NCBI GenBank assembly: GCA_937892275.1
Contig: CALAVG010000074.1
Location: 1-51,428 of the forward strand
DNA: 51,428 nucleotides
From: an uncultured Methanomicrobiales archaeon
GTDB taxonomy: Archaea; Thermoplasmatota; Thermoplasmata; Methanomassiliicoccales; Methanomethylophilaceae
Reading direction: 5' to 3'
The notes under the pieces were generated by a model. That model was not told the DNA's origin. It saw only the letters and a program-made list of their open reading frames with translations, and did not search any database. Of this stretch, positions 17,948-26,629 are shown one piece after another (the stretch's first letter is position 1; each line of letters opens with the position of its first letter). The position numbers and the translations under genes were made by a program.

Positions 17948-18744
17948 CACAGCACCTCCGGGAACTTCTTCTCATAGCGGAAGAACACGGCCGCACCGAG
18001 CAGGAACATTCCCACGGCGAGCGCGACGCTGATCAGCAGGAACTCCACGTGCGGGAAGGTACCGTAGTAGAGGATATCGTGGAAGACCTCCACGAAGTAT
18101 GTGAATGGGTTGTACCATACGATCAGCGACAGCAGTCCCTTCGCTTCGCTGGCAAGGAAGAACGTAGGCGTGATCCAAATGACCAGCCTCATGGCTATGG
18201 TCATGAAGTAACCAACATCCTTGATGAACACGGTTATCGTCGATACCAGGAAGGAACTGCCGGTTGCGAACAGCAGCATCAGTATCAGCTCCACCGGGAG
18301 CATCAGCATACCCCACCAGTTGACGTACTGTCCTGAAAGCAGGATGACTATGATGATGCAGACGTATGCGAACACCACTCCTAGGAAATCCGTCAGCACA
18401 TTGGATATGACAACGATCTCCCTGGGGAATTTCATCTTCGTTATGTAATTGGCATTTGCCACGATCGCCCTTCCTCTCAGGCTCGCCGATATGAAGGTGA
18501 CCGGGAACATTCCTGCAGCCAGATAGATCCAGAAGTCCTCCAGCGGACGGGGTCTGATGTATGTGAAAGTGATGGTCAGGACGGCGATCATCAGGACCGG
18601 ATAGAGGATATGCCAGATGAACCCGACATAGGTGCTCTTGTAACGTCCTGCTGTGTTCCTTCTTGTCATCGCCAGTAGGATGACCCTGTTATCGTAAACG
18701 TCCTTGGCGGACTGGATAATTCTCGAGAATATGTTCATCGCCAT
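17947..18744 (-). CDS. ABC-2 type export permease
   Basis: This 265-residue permease has about six membrane segments and the Wzm/TagG layout: an N-terminal amphipathic stretch with RRNTAGRYKSTYVGFIWHILYPVLM, a helix pair, the KMKFPREIVVISNVLTDF coupling region, and a C-terminal WYNPFTYFVEVFHDILYYG signature typical of polysaccharide exporters. It should carry a glycan or similar polymer out with the Sel1-fused ATPase encoded next. ATG 18744 is chosen because it overlaps the LRR gene stop as TGATG, the same coupling as at its own end. Confidence 0.88.
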   Translation of the reverse strand: MAMNIFSRIIQSAKDVYDNRVILLAMTRRNTAGRYKSTYVGFIWHILYPVLMIAVLTITFTYIRPRPLEDFWIYLAAGMFPVTFISASLRGRAIVANANYITKMKFPREIVVISNVLTDFLGVVFAYVCIIIVILLSGQYVNWWGMLMLPVELILMLLFATGSSFLVSTITVFIKDVGYFMTIAMRLVIWITPTFFLASEAKGLLSLIVWYNPFTYFVEVFHDILYYGTFPHVEFLLISVALAVGMFLLGAAVFFRYEKKFPEVL

Positions 18745-20315
18745 CACACCTTCCTGAACAGTTTGAATATGGCGAAGAGGACCAGGATACAGATGATGAT
18801 ACCTATCAGATTCTCGTATGGGTATGGTCTCTCGCCGATGAATGTAATGTTTAGCTCCGTGGACTCGTTGTGCGTAGTTTCGGATATCGTGTAACCTTTG
18901 GGGACGGTGATGTTCAGGGTCACCTTGTCCACGGACGTTCCGATGGTAAGGGCATCATCTTCCAGCGTCACACCGTTGCTCCCTATGTACATCTCCGTCA
19001 GATTCGTGCTCCTCCAGAATGCGTATGTGTCCACGTAGCATTCGGAGTCCTCCGGGAATGTCACCTTCTTCAGATTGTGACAGTCGGAGAACGCGTTAGA
19101 GCCGATGGTCGTCAGGCTCACGGGGGCCGTGAACTCCTCGATTCCCGAGGATTCGAACGCCATCATCCCGATGACGTACAGGTTGTCCCCGAACTTCACC
19201 TCTTTGAGATTGACGCAGTCAATGAATGAGAGTATGCCTATTACCGAGATATCGGAGAGGTCGATCTCCTCCAGCGACCTGCACTGCGCGAAGGCGGAGT
19301 CCGGTATGGTTGTCAGTTCTCCCAGGTTCACCTTCTTAAGGTTGACGCATTCCTCGAATGCATCGGGAGCTATCGTGGTGACATCGTTCGGTATCGTGTA
19401 TTCCGCTCCCTCCCTTCCGGCTGGATAGCAGAACAGTTTCTTCTGGTCGCCGGACTGGAACAGGACACCGTCCTCCGAGATGTACTTGGAGTTGTCGGAT
19501 TCGATCTTCTTGAGATCGGTACATCCTCCGAAAGCGCTGTCGCCGATGTGGTCCACGCGTTCAGGGATCGTCAGTTCCTTCAGTCCGGTTTGTGCGAATG
19601 CGGATTCGCCTATCAGCGTGAGCTGCTCCGGGAGGTAGATATCGGTCAGTGATTTGCAGTGCGAGAATGCGAATGATGAGATGACGGCCAGGGTCTCGGG
19701 CAGCTCGTTGACCACTCCTTTTACGGTGACCGTCGACAATGAACTGCAGTCGTAGAATGCGTACATGTCGATGAGGATCAGACCGTCGTTGACCTTGATG
19801 GATTCGATGTTCGTGCATTTCTCGAACGCGGCCCTGCCTATCGATGCGAGGGATTCCGGTGTCTCCACCGATTTCGTCTGATATCCGCTGGGGCAGCGGA
19901 TCAGTTCGCGCAGTTTGTAATCGTAGATGATGCCGTCGATGGATGTGAAATGGGGATTGGCCGGATCCACGTCGATCCTCTGTATGTTGATGCCGCTGAA
20001 GCTCTCCGCGTACAGTTCCTCGACGGTCACGGGCAGGGTCACGCTGATGACCTCCTCGGGTGAAAATGTCCCATACATCACGGCCGTAACGGTGTATGTC
20101 ATGCCCTCATAGTCCACTTTGGAGGGTACGACCACATCGGTCACACCGCTGTCCTGGAGGTATTTCGAGACGGTGACGGTGTCATTTTCGATTACCTCAT
20201 ACTCCAGCACTCCGTCGTCGAAGTATTCGTAGCCGTCAGCAGAATCCGCGGGGACCGATATCAGAAGCACGGAGGCGATGACGACAAGCGGGAGTATTGC
20301 AAGATACGTTCTCAT
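18744..20315 (-). CDS. BspA-like leucine-rich-repeat surface protein
   Basis: This 523-residue protein has a signal peptide (MRTYLAILPLVVIASVLLIS), then about a dozen LRR_5/BspA-type repeats (ESIKVNDGLILIDMYAFYDC, LTDIYLPEQLTLIGESAFAQ, LKKVNLGELTTIPDSAFAQ and similar). A C-terminal membrane anchor (ENLIGIIICILVLFAIF) is followed by a short basic tail. It should sit outside the cell, tethered to the membrane. Such proteins bind host or microbial partners in gut species. A TAAAAATAA box lies 26 nt before the start. It leads the operon with the ABC exporter, which suggests that the exporter's product is displayed with it or attached to it. Confidence 0.88.
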   Translation of the reverse strand: MRTYLAILPLVVIASVLLISVPADSADGYEYFDDGVLEYEVIENDTVTVSKYLQDSGVTDVVVPSKVDYEGMTYTVTAVMYGTFSPEEVISVTLPVTVEELYAESFSGINIQRIDVDPANPHFTSIDGIIYDYKLRELIRCPSGYQTKSVETPESLASIGRAAFEKCTNIESIKVNDGLILIDMYAFYDCSSLSTVTVKGVVNELPETLAVISSFAFSHCKSLTDIYLPEQLTLIGESAFAQTGLKELTIPERVDHIGDSAFGGCTDLKKIESDNSKYISEDGVLFQSGDQKKLFCYPAGREGAEYTIPNDVTTIAPDAFEECVNLKKVNLGELTTIPDSAFAQCRSLEEIDLSDISVIGILSFIDCVNLKEVKFGDNLYVIGMMAFESSGIEEFTAPVSLTTIGSNAFSDCHNLKKVTFPEDSECYVDTYAFWRSTNLTEMYIGSNGVTLEDDALTIGTSVDKVTLNITVPKGYTISETTHNESTELNITFIGERPYPYENLIGIIICILVLFAIFKLFRKV

Positions 20316-20381
20316 TGCTCCCGAATGTCCTTCCCCTTATTTTTACTATCATGGGCGCGTGCGGATTAGAAAGAGTGGGGC

Positions 20382-21143
20382 TCATCCTTCGTATTCATCC
20401 TTGAAAAGGGGGCACATGTGCCTGTACACGCACCAGTTGCAGAGGGCCGATCTGCAGGGGCTCCAATCCTTGCAGGACTCTATCTCCTCTATCTCCCTTA
20501 CCACTTTGTCGACCGTCCTCTCCAGCTCGAAGTTGGTCCTCTCTGATTCGACGGCCCTGTCGAATTTCAGCATGTGCCAGACGAGCTTGACCTTCTTGCT
20601 CCTGCCGTATTTCTCCCTTACCCATGCGGCGTACATCGCGAGCTGTCTGTCGGTATCCGCATCGTATTGGGACTTCATCCTGTTCCCGGTCTTGTAGTCT
20701 ATCACGTAGAAGGTATCACCCCTGAAGGCGAACCTGTCCATCCTGACGGACCATGTGTTGCCGTCGGGCAGCAGGAGTTTTTCGTCGGTCTCGATCCCGG
20801 CGGTGGCGTACTGGTCGAACGGATGATACCTTTCGTAGTACAGGGATATGCAAAGGATTCCATCGTCATGGTGCTGGAAATCGTCCTTCGTGGAGGAGTT
20901 GATGATCCCGTCGTGCCATTTGGAATCCCAGGACTCGTTGTAGAACTGGATCAGTTCCTCCAATGTGTCGAGCTTATCGTCCTCCAGGTCCCTGTACAGC
21001 TTCTCGAGGGTCTCGTGGACCCTGGAGCCCAGGAAGGCCTCGATCGTCTCGTACGGGGATTCGTATCCCTGGTTGTAATGGAGGTCGTAGGCGAACCTGC
21101 AGTTCTCGTACTGTGAGAGCTTGGAGTTGGAGTAGTTTGTCAC
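20382..21143 (-). CDS. PD-(D/E)XK nuclease of the RecB/Cas4-like superfamily
   Basis: This 253-residue protein matches PDDEXK_1. An N-terminal helix (YSNSKLSQYENCRFAYDLHY) carries the first cysteine, a GSRVHETLEKLY motif follows near residue 40, and the catalytic core is WSVRMDRFAF...TFYVIDYKTGN (Asp...Asp-Lys, about 130-155), with QLAMYAAWV as the QxxxY helix. A C-terminal CxxxxxCRSALCNWC-x5-C cluster together with the early cysteine fits a 4Fe-4S binding site as in Cas4/AddB. It probably processes DNA ends. No CRISPR array or other cas gene is nearby. Confidence 0.85.
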   Translation of the reverse strand: MTNYSNSKLSQYENCRFAYDLHYNQGYESPYETIEAFLGSRVHETLEKLYRDLEDDKLDTLEELIQFYNESWDSKWHDGIINSSTKDDFQHHDDGILCISLYYERYHPFDQYATAGIETDEKLLLPDGNTWSVRMDRFAFRGDTFYVIDYKTGNRMKSQYDADTDRQLAMYAAWVREKYGRSKKVKLVWHMLKFDRAVESERTNFELERTVDKVVREIEEIESCKDWSPCRSALCNWCVYRHMCPLFKDEYEG

Positions 21144-21280
21144 AGTAGGGAGATGGTCTGATGATTATAATAACTGCTGGCTGTTATCTTTGTCATGACG
21201 TGGCAGCTTGTGTATATTGAACTTTGAAAAACTGTTCTAAGAGGGATCGCAGTATTGTTAGAGAATTGATTTGAAATATA

Positions 21281-21300
21281 TTTATATAAATATATTATAT
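21281..21300 (+). promoter_or_regulatory. AT-rich promoter of the second AlbA_2 gene
   Basis: TTTATATAAATATATTATAT is centred about 22-26 nt before the ATG at 21312, with no Shine-Dalgarno site, pointing to a leaderless message. It is also a near-perfect palindrome around the TATA box. Confidence 0.5.
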
Positions 21301-21311
21301 ATCTAATTTTG

Positions 21312-22634
21312 ATGACGGGAGCTGCTCCAGAATCCGAATCAGTCGAATATAAGAGAAGTCTGAGTGAACTCAATGAAGGCATACTATCACTCACGGCCAT
21401 GCTGAACAAGAACGGTCATGGTACAGTCTATTTTGGTATGGACGATGACGGGAAAGCGGTCGGAGTGGATATTAGGAAAGACACGCTAAAGAACATTACC
21501 AGTATGGTATTCGACAGTACCGATCCTCATCTGATACCGTCCGTGGAGATGATAAGGGTCGACGATAAGGATTTGATAAAGGTGCATGTGGAAGGGAACA
21601 ACCGTCCCTATGCATACAAGGGCATCATCTATGTCCGTGCAGGAGAGGAGGATCGTAAGGCACCGATGGATGAGGTCAGGCGCATGTTCATATCATCCGG
21701 GGATCTCCTGATACAGATCTTGGCCATGAACCAGGATCTCACCTTCAACGGGATCAACGGTATGCTGAGAGCGGCCGGGAAACATGTGTCTGACAATCGC
21801 ATGATGGAATCAGCCTGCGACCTTAGGAACGAGCAGGGGAATTACAACATACAGGCACATCTGCTGTCTGATCAGAACGATGCGCAGGTCATAGTCACGA
21901 TATTCAGAGGCATCGACCGTACGGAGTTCTCGAAGCGCAGGGCCTTCTCCGGGCGCAGCCTGGTGGAGATAGCTGGCATGGTGATAGACTATGTGGATTC
22001 TCTGAACGAGGTCGGCGTGAAGGTCGACGCCGGGGGCCGTAAGGATACTCCACTGTTCGACATTGATGCTTTCAAGGAGGCCTGGATAAACGCATGTGTG
22101 CACAACTCATGGATCCAGGGGACGCCTCCCTTTGTACAGATGTTCGATGATCGTCTGGAGATATGCTCGTTCGGCGGGATACCGTATTGGCTCTCGGAGG
22201 AGGATTTCTACAACGGTGTGAGCCGTCCCGTTAACGAATCCCTGATGAAGGTGTTCCTGATGTGCAATCTATCAGAGCATACCGGTCACGGAGTGCCGGA
22301 GATCGTAAAGGTCTACGGCAGGGAGAGCTTCGACATAACAGATGGGATGGTCAGGGTGACCATGAGGTTCTCGGGCGAGCGCAGCGTGGTAAGGATGAGG
22401 GGTATGCAGGATCAATTCAAAGGCCGCGGATTGAACGATTACGAGATGAGAATCGTGAAGGCGATAGCGGACGATCCGGACTGCACCATAGACTCGATCG
22501 CTGAGAGTTCAGGGCTGAAGAGACCGACGGTCGGGAGATATGTCGGTCTGCTGCAGGAGAAGGGAATAATCAGGCGCGAAGGCTCCAAGAAGACCGGCCG
22601 GTGGGTGGTCCTGCCCGATATTCCGACTCAATGA
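21312..22634 (+). CDS. AlbA_2 (Schlafen-like) domain regulator, paralogue
   Basis: This 440-residue protein has the same architecture as the protein at 14457-15767. An AlbA_2 domain comes first (ESVEYKRSLSELNEGILSL, GTVYFGMDDDGKAVGVDIR), then a HATPase_c_4-like part (DAFKEAWINACVHNSW, DDRLEICSFGGIPYWLSEED, GHGVPEIVKVYG), and a winged helix at the end (VKAIADDPDCTIDSIAESSG, GLLQEKGIIRREG). The ATG at 21312 is taken rather than a TTG one codon before. It stands at the edge of the accessory region. Regulator or nucleic-acid-binding defence factor are both possible. Confidence 0.85.
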   Translation: MTGAAPESESVEYKRSLSELNEGILSLTAMLNKNGHGTVYFGMDDDGKAVGVDIRKDTLKNITSMVFDSTDPHLIPSVEMIRVDDKDLIKVHVEGNNRPYAYKGIIYVRAGEEDRKAPMDEVRRMFISSGDLLIQILAMNQDLTFNGINGMLRAAGKHVSDNRMMESACDLRNEQGNYNIQAHLLSDQNDAQVIVTIFRGIDRTEFSKRRAFSGRSLVEIAGMVIDYVDSLNEVGVKVDAGGRKDTPLFDIDAFKEAWINACVHNSWIQGTPPFVQMFDDRLEICSFGGIPYWLSEEDFYNGVSRPVNESLMKVFLMCNLSEHTGHGVPEIVKVYGRESFDITDGMVRVTMRFSGERSVVRMRGMQDQFKGRGLNDYEMRIVKAIADDPDCTIDSIAESSGLKRPTVGRYVGLLQEKGIIRREGSKKTGRWVVLPDIPTQ

Positions 22635-22759
22635 AGCGATCAACGATATGGCATGCGTCACACCGAAAACAGTGGTACTTCCATTTGTGGGAGCAATCGT
22701 GGTCGGAGCTGTGCCGCGTTCTGAGATGGTCTTGAATTACCCCTCTGTGCACATCCCTT

Positions 22760-22792
22760 GTCAAGTTGACCCGCAATATGCATTCTTATATT
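22760..22792 (+). promoter_or_regulatory. Palindromic operator plus TATA box of the first Rpn gene
   Basis: A perfect inverted repeat, GTCAA-G-TTGAC (22760-22770), lies 14 bp before CTTATATT (22785-22792). The TATA box is centred 26 nt before the ATG at 22815, so the message is probably leaderless. The same arrangement recurs before the second copy. Confidence 0.65.
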
Positions 22793-22814
22793 ATGCCAGA
22801 TGCAAAGGACATTC

Positions 22815-23807
22815 ATGGCGGGGCGCACCTTCAGATCAGGAGATCCTAAGAATAGACCTTACAAGCAACTCGATGCGGATTTCAAAAGAGCCGTTCACAA
22901 TACGGACATACTCTCGAACGTCATCGGAGAACTCGTATCCGAGCTCAATGGCATGGATATTGAGCACATCAAGAGATGCATCTCTCCGGACAACCTGACG
23001 AGAGTGCCCGGATTGGAGACCGAGATGCATAACGATAGCGACGAGTATGTGATCATGGACAACCTCTTCAGTGTCACAATACCCGGAGAGAAGAGGATAG
23101 ACATCATAATCAACATAGAAGCGCAAGGCGATTCCGAACCCGGATACCCGCTCATCAACAGAGCGCTATACTATGCATCAGGCATTATCTTCAACCAAAA
23201 GGGGCCGGTGTTTAGTGGGAGCCACTACGAGGACCTTAGGAAGACATATTCTATATGGTTCATTCTTCAGCCCAGGAAGGGGGAGGGAAATTCCATTGTC
23301 AGGTATCCTCTGGTGAGGACCTCTGGCCTTAAAAAGGACTATGGTCGCTCGGAGGATTGCAACCTCTTGGAGATCATCATTGTGAATCTCGGAGGTTCCC
23401 AGGATGCACCGAACAGAGCGTTCCGCATGTTCAACGATATATTCCTGTCCAAATCCAGGGGAGAGGAATACAGAAACCGCTTGAGAGACAGCTATAATAT
23501 CGAGGTAGACGATACTACTTTACAAAGCTTGGAGAGGATCGGAATGAGTCTTGGCGAAGAGATCGTGAACTTCCAGAGAAGGGAAGGGTATAGGTCTGGG
23601 TTTGAAGAAGGTCGTGAAGAAGGTTATGAGCAAGGCTATGAAGAAGCTTCCAGATCTGTGACGTCCCAGAAAGAAGCTGCGGTCATAATCAATCTCATGG
23701 CCGAATTGGGGCTGTCTAGGGAAAAAGCAATGGAAATCGCCGAAGTATCCGATGAGAACAGGGAAGAGGTCAACAGGATCGTTGACGAGAGACTCTCATC
23801 GAACTGA
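22815..23807 (+). CDS. Rpn/PDDEXK_2-family nuclease (copy 1)
   Basis: This 330-residue protein belongs to the Rpn (recombination-promoting nuclease)/PDDEXK_2 group. The nuclease signature is KRIDIIINIEAQGDSEPGYPL (Asp...Glu-x-Gln, about residues 92-112), preceded by the conserved LETEMHNDSDEYVIMDNLFSV segment and followed by RALYYASGIIF and KTYSIWFIL. The C-terminal third is charged and helical, with a glycine/glutamate repeat region (GFEEGREEGYEQGYEE) typical of the family. The ATG at 22815 is set by the promoter spacing. It is about 80% alike to the next gene, a tandem duplicate. Confidence 0.85.
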   Translation: MAGRTFRSGDPKNRPYKQLDADFKRAVHNTDILSNVIGELVSELNGMDIEHIKRCISPDNLTRVPGLETEMHNDSDEYVIMDNLFSVTIPGEKRIDIIINIEAQGDSEPGYPLINRALYYASGIIFNQKGPVFSGSHYEDLRKTYSIWFILQPRKGEGNSIVRYPLVRTSGLKKDYGRSEDCNLLEIIIVNLGGSQDAPNRAFRMFNDIFLSKSRGEEYRNRLRDSYNIEVDDTTLQSLERIGMSLGEEIVNFQRREGYRSGFEEGREEGYEQGYEEASRSVTSQKEAAVIINLMAELGLSREKAMEIAEVSDENREEVNRIVDERLSSN

Positions 23808-23990
23808 AGAGGGAATCCGATCCTTCCTGCAGACTGAAGTTCAGATATTAGGGGTGTCACAGGGCGATTGTGGCTGGGAGTCGATGTCGCGCGCACCTGA
23901 GAAGGTCCTGAACTGCTTCCTTGTGTACTGGAATCATCTCATCCGATGGAATCGTCACAAACAAAATCTACAAATCCGGGCACATTTTCT

Positions 23991-24023
23991 GTCAAGTTGA
24001 CCCGCAACATGCATGCTTATATT
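23991..24023 (+). promoter_or_regulatory. Palindromic operator plus TATA box of the second Rpn gene
   Basis: GTCAAGTTGAC (23991-24001) and CTTATATT (24016-24023) repeat the arrangement before copy 1, embedded in a conserved block reading TGTCAAGTTGACCCGCAACA. The ATG at 24046 is again 26 nt past the TATA centre. Confidence 0.65.
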
Positions 24024-24045
24024 CTGTCTGATCCGAAGGGCACCT

Positions 24046-24987
24046 ATGACGGAACGTATCTTCGGATCGGAAGATCTCGGAAAGAGATTCAACAAGCAGC
24101 TCGATGCTGATTTCAAAAGGGCCGTTCACAATACGGACATCCTCTCTAACGTCGTCGGAGAACTCGTATCCGAACTCAACGGCATGGATATCGAGCACAT
24201 CAAGAGATGCATCTCTCCGGATTATCTTCCAAGGACTTCGGGATTGGAAACGGAGATGCACAACGATAGCGACGAGTATGTGATCATGGACAATCTGTTC
24301 AGTATTACCATACCCGGTGAGAAGAAGATCGACATAATGATAAACATCGAAGCGCAGGGCGATTCCGAACCCGGATACCCGCTCCTCAACAGAGCGCTAT
24401 ACTATGCATCAGGTATTATCTTCAACCAGAAGGGGTCCGTGTTCAGAGGAAGCCACTATGAGGGTCTCAGGAAAACGTACTCCATATGGTTCATCCTGCA
24501 ACCCAGGAAGGGTGAGGAGAATTCCCTGGTCAGATATCCTCTGGTGAAGATGGCTGGTCCCGATATGAACACGGGCCATCCTGAGGACTGCAACCTCTTG
24601 GAGATCATCATTGTGAATCTCGGAGGTTCCCAGGATGCACCGAACAGAGCGTTCCGCATGTTCAACGATATCTTTCTGTCCGGATTCAAAGGGGAGGAAT
24701 ACAGAAACCGCTTGAGAGAGAGTTATAATATCGATGTAGACGATACTACTTTGGAAAGTTTGGAGAGGATCGGAATGAGTCTGGGCGAAGAGATCGTGAA
24801 CTTCCAGAGAAGGCAGGGATATAGGGAAGCTCGCGCCGAAATGATTAGAGACAAAGCAGATATCATAATCAATCTCATGTCCGAATTGGGGCTATCCAGG
24901 GAAGATGCGATGAAACTCACCAATGTATCCGATGATAACAGGGAAGAGGTCAATAGGATCGTCGATGAGAGACTCTCAGCGAACTGA
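24046..24987 (+). CDS. Rpn/PDDEXK_2-family nuclease (copy 2)
   Basis: This 313-residue tandem paralogue of the preceding gene keeps the same catalytic segment (KKIDIMINIEAQGDSEPGYPL). It lacks the glycine/glutamate repeat insertion before the C-terminal helix, which explains most of the 17-residue length difference. An 83-bp stretch (24589-24671) is identical to 23358-23440 in copy 1, while flanking DNA has diverged, pointing to gene conversion. Its own promoter copy means that both can be expressed independently under one regulator. Confidence 0.85.
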   Translation: MTERIFGSEDLGKRFNKQLDADFKRAVHNTDILSNVVGELVSELNGMDIEHIKRCISPDYLPRTSGLETEMHNDSDEYVIMDNLFSITIPGEKKIDIMINIEAQGDSEPGYPLLNRALYYASGIIFNQKGSVFRGSHYEGLRKTYSIWFILQPRKGEENSLVRYPLVKMAGPDMNTGHPEDCNLLEIIIVNLGGSQDAPNRAFRMFNDIFLSGFKGEEYRNRLRESYNIDVDDTTLESLERIGMSLGEEIVNFQRRQGYREARAEMIRDKADIIINLMSELGLSREDAMKLTNVSDDNREEVNRIVDERLSAN

Positions 24988-25062
24988 GAGGATCCGGGAA
25001 CGAACGATAAGTTTGTTGTCATTCGGCATTCTGTTCAATGCCCCCTTTCGGGGGCAAATGGA

Positions 25063-26523
25063 TCATTCCTGATCCTTGTTCAGGTCGGCGAACTTCTTCG
25101 CCATGGTGGGATTGCCCCTGGTGAGCTTCTTGATGCTGAGATCCTGTGCCTTATCGTTGGCGAGCCTGAGGTTGTTCTGGGAGCTCAGCAGGTTGTCCTT
25201 CACCTTCTGGAGATGGGTTATGGTCTTGTCTATCTCCTCTATAGCGGTGGTGAACTTGTCGCTCGCGATGCGGTAGTTCCTCTCGAAACCGTCCTTGAAA
25301 GAGTTCATCTTTTCCTCGAAATTGGTGATGTCGATGTTCTGATCTCTGACCAGTGCCAGTTCCTGCCTGTATTCCAGCGAGTTCCTGGATGCGTTCCTCA
25401 GCAGGGTTATCATCGGTATGAAGAACTGCGGCCTTATGACGTACATCTTGGGATACCTGTATGAGACGTCCACGATCCCGGTGTTGTACAGTTCGTTATC
25501 CGGTTCCAGCATCGTCACCAGGACGGCATATTCGCAGCCCTTCTCGTTGCGGTCCTTGTCCAGCTCCTTGAAGAAGTCCTCGTTGCGGTGCTTTGTGGCG
25601 GTCTGATCGGCCTCGTTCTTCATCTCGAACATTATGCTGATGTATTCCACACCGTCCTCCGAGTCCCTGAAGATGAAGTCACCCTTGGATCCCGAACCGG
25701 ATATCTGATTGTCCTTCTCGAAGTAGGCGTTCTGGAATGCCGTGGGGCGGAGCTTGTTGAACTCGTTCATGCAGTAGACCTCGAGGGATTCCCCGATCAT
25801 CTTGGTGCTCTGCTTGGCTTTGAAGTCCTTGTAGAATTGGACCTCCTCATCCTTGGCCCTGAGCTGCAGCTCGTACTGGCTCTTGATGTTCTCCTGTTCC
25901 ATTTTGTTGGAGAACTCGTTCTGTTCGATCCTCGACTTGAGGTTGGCGATCTCCAGGTCCTTTGAGTTGATGGCCTCAATCTTCTTGTTCTCCGCTTCGG
26001 TGAGAGCAAGCATCTTCTCGCTGTCCCAGTTGGACTGCTTGGCCTTGAGTTCCGTTATCTCAGCTTCCTTCTGCCTTATGGTGCTCTCCTTCGCCTCTTC
26101 CGCCTTCTTGACGGCCATGTCCATCTCCAGGTCGAACTTCTCGATCTTGGATCTGAGATCGTTGATCTCGGATTCCTTCTGGAGGATCGTGCTGTCCTTC
26201 TCCTTCTGCGCCTCCTTCACGGCGAGGTCCTTCTCCAATTGGAACTTGTCGATCTGAGCCTTGAGCCTGGATATCTCCTCTTCCTTGGAGTTCAGTTCCC
26301 CGGTCAGCTGCTCCTTCGTCCTGTTGAGGATGTCGGTGTGCTTCGCCTCCTCCTCGGCCTTCGTGAGGGATATGGCGTCGGCCTTCTCCTTCTCGTAATG
26401 CTGCACGCGGTACTCCATCTCCTTGGAGAACTCCTTGTCGCGCACCTGGCTGACGATCTTACCGTAATCTGACTCGTCTATCTGGAACACCTTTCCGCAC
26501 TGGGGGCATTTGATCTCGGACAT
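25063..26523 (-). CDS. DUF2130 coiled-coil protein with zinc ribbon and nuclease-like core
   Basis: The protein has 486 residues. It starts with a zinc-ribbon-like IKCPQCGKVFQ segment and continues as a long coiled coil (about residues 30-240, many EEISRLKAQIDKFQLEKD-type heptads). The DUF2130 domain contains KMIGESLEVYCMNEFN, GDFIFRDSEDG and ISIMFEMKNEAD (a D...ExK arrangement, about 275-300), LDKDRNEKGCEYAVLVTMLE, and YPKMYVIRPQFFIP. A PD-(D/E)XK-type nuclease activity is likely but unproven. A GTTTATTATCC box lies 26 nt before the ATG, and no Shine-Dalgarno site is present. It is a single gene in the accessory region. Confidence 0.88.
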   Translation of the reverse strand: MSEIKCPQCGKVFQIDESDYGKIVSQVRDKEFSKEMEYRVQHYEKEKADAISLTKAEEEAKHTDILNRTKEQLTGELNSKEEEISRLKAQIDKFQLEKDLAVKEAQKEKDSTILQKESEINDLRSKIEKFDLEMDMAVKKAEEAKESTIRQKEAEITELKAKQSNWDSEKMLALTEAENKKIEAINSKDLEIANLKSRIEQNEFSNKMEQENIKSQYELQLRAKDEEVQFYKDFKAKQSTKMIGESLEVYCMNEFNKLRPTAFQNAYFEKDNQISGSGSKGDFIFRDSEDGVEYISIMFEMKNEADQTATKHRNEDFFKELDKDRNEKGCEYAVLVTMLEPDNELYNTGIVDVSYRYPKMYVIRPQFFIPMITLLRNASRNSLEYRQELALVRDQNIDITNFEEKMNSFKDGFERNYRIASDKFTTAIEEIDKTITHLQKVKDNLLSSQNNLRLANDKAQDLSIKKLTRGNPTMAKKFADLNKDQE

Positions 26524-26604
26524 GAGCCATACTCTACGTGCACGGATAATAAACTTGCAGGTGCTTTGTGACTGTGTTTTGTATCCCGATTGTTCCGGCT
26601 AGTA

Positions 26605-26629
26605 CCTCTTGAATCTTAAAACTCATATT
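26605..26629 (+). repeat. Left terminal inverted repeat of the IS630 element
   Basis: The 25 bp beginning CCTCTTGAATCTTAAAACTC form a perfect inverted match to 27918-27942. Confidence 0.9.

Noticed and set aside
20382..21143. Cas4 of a CRISPR system
   Set aside because: Although the cysteine layout is Cas4-like, no CRISPR array and no other cas gene is present in the window.
23968..23980. CTACAAATCCGGG as a further copy of the CTACAAGTGTCGG repeat near the dead ATPase
   Set aside because: Only about 9 of 13 positions agree and it is isolated, so the likeness is not meaningful.
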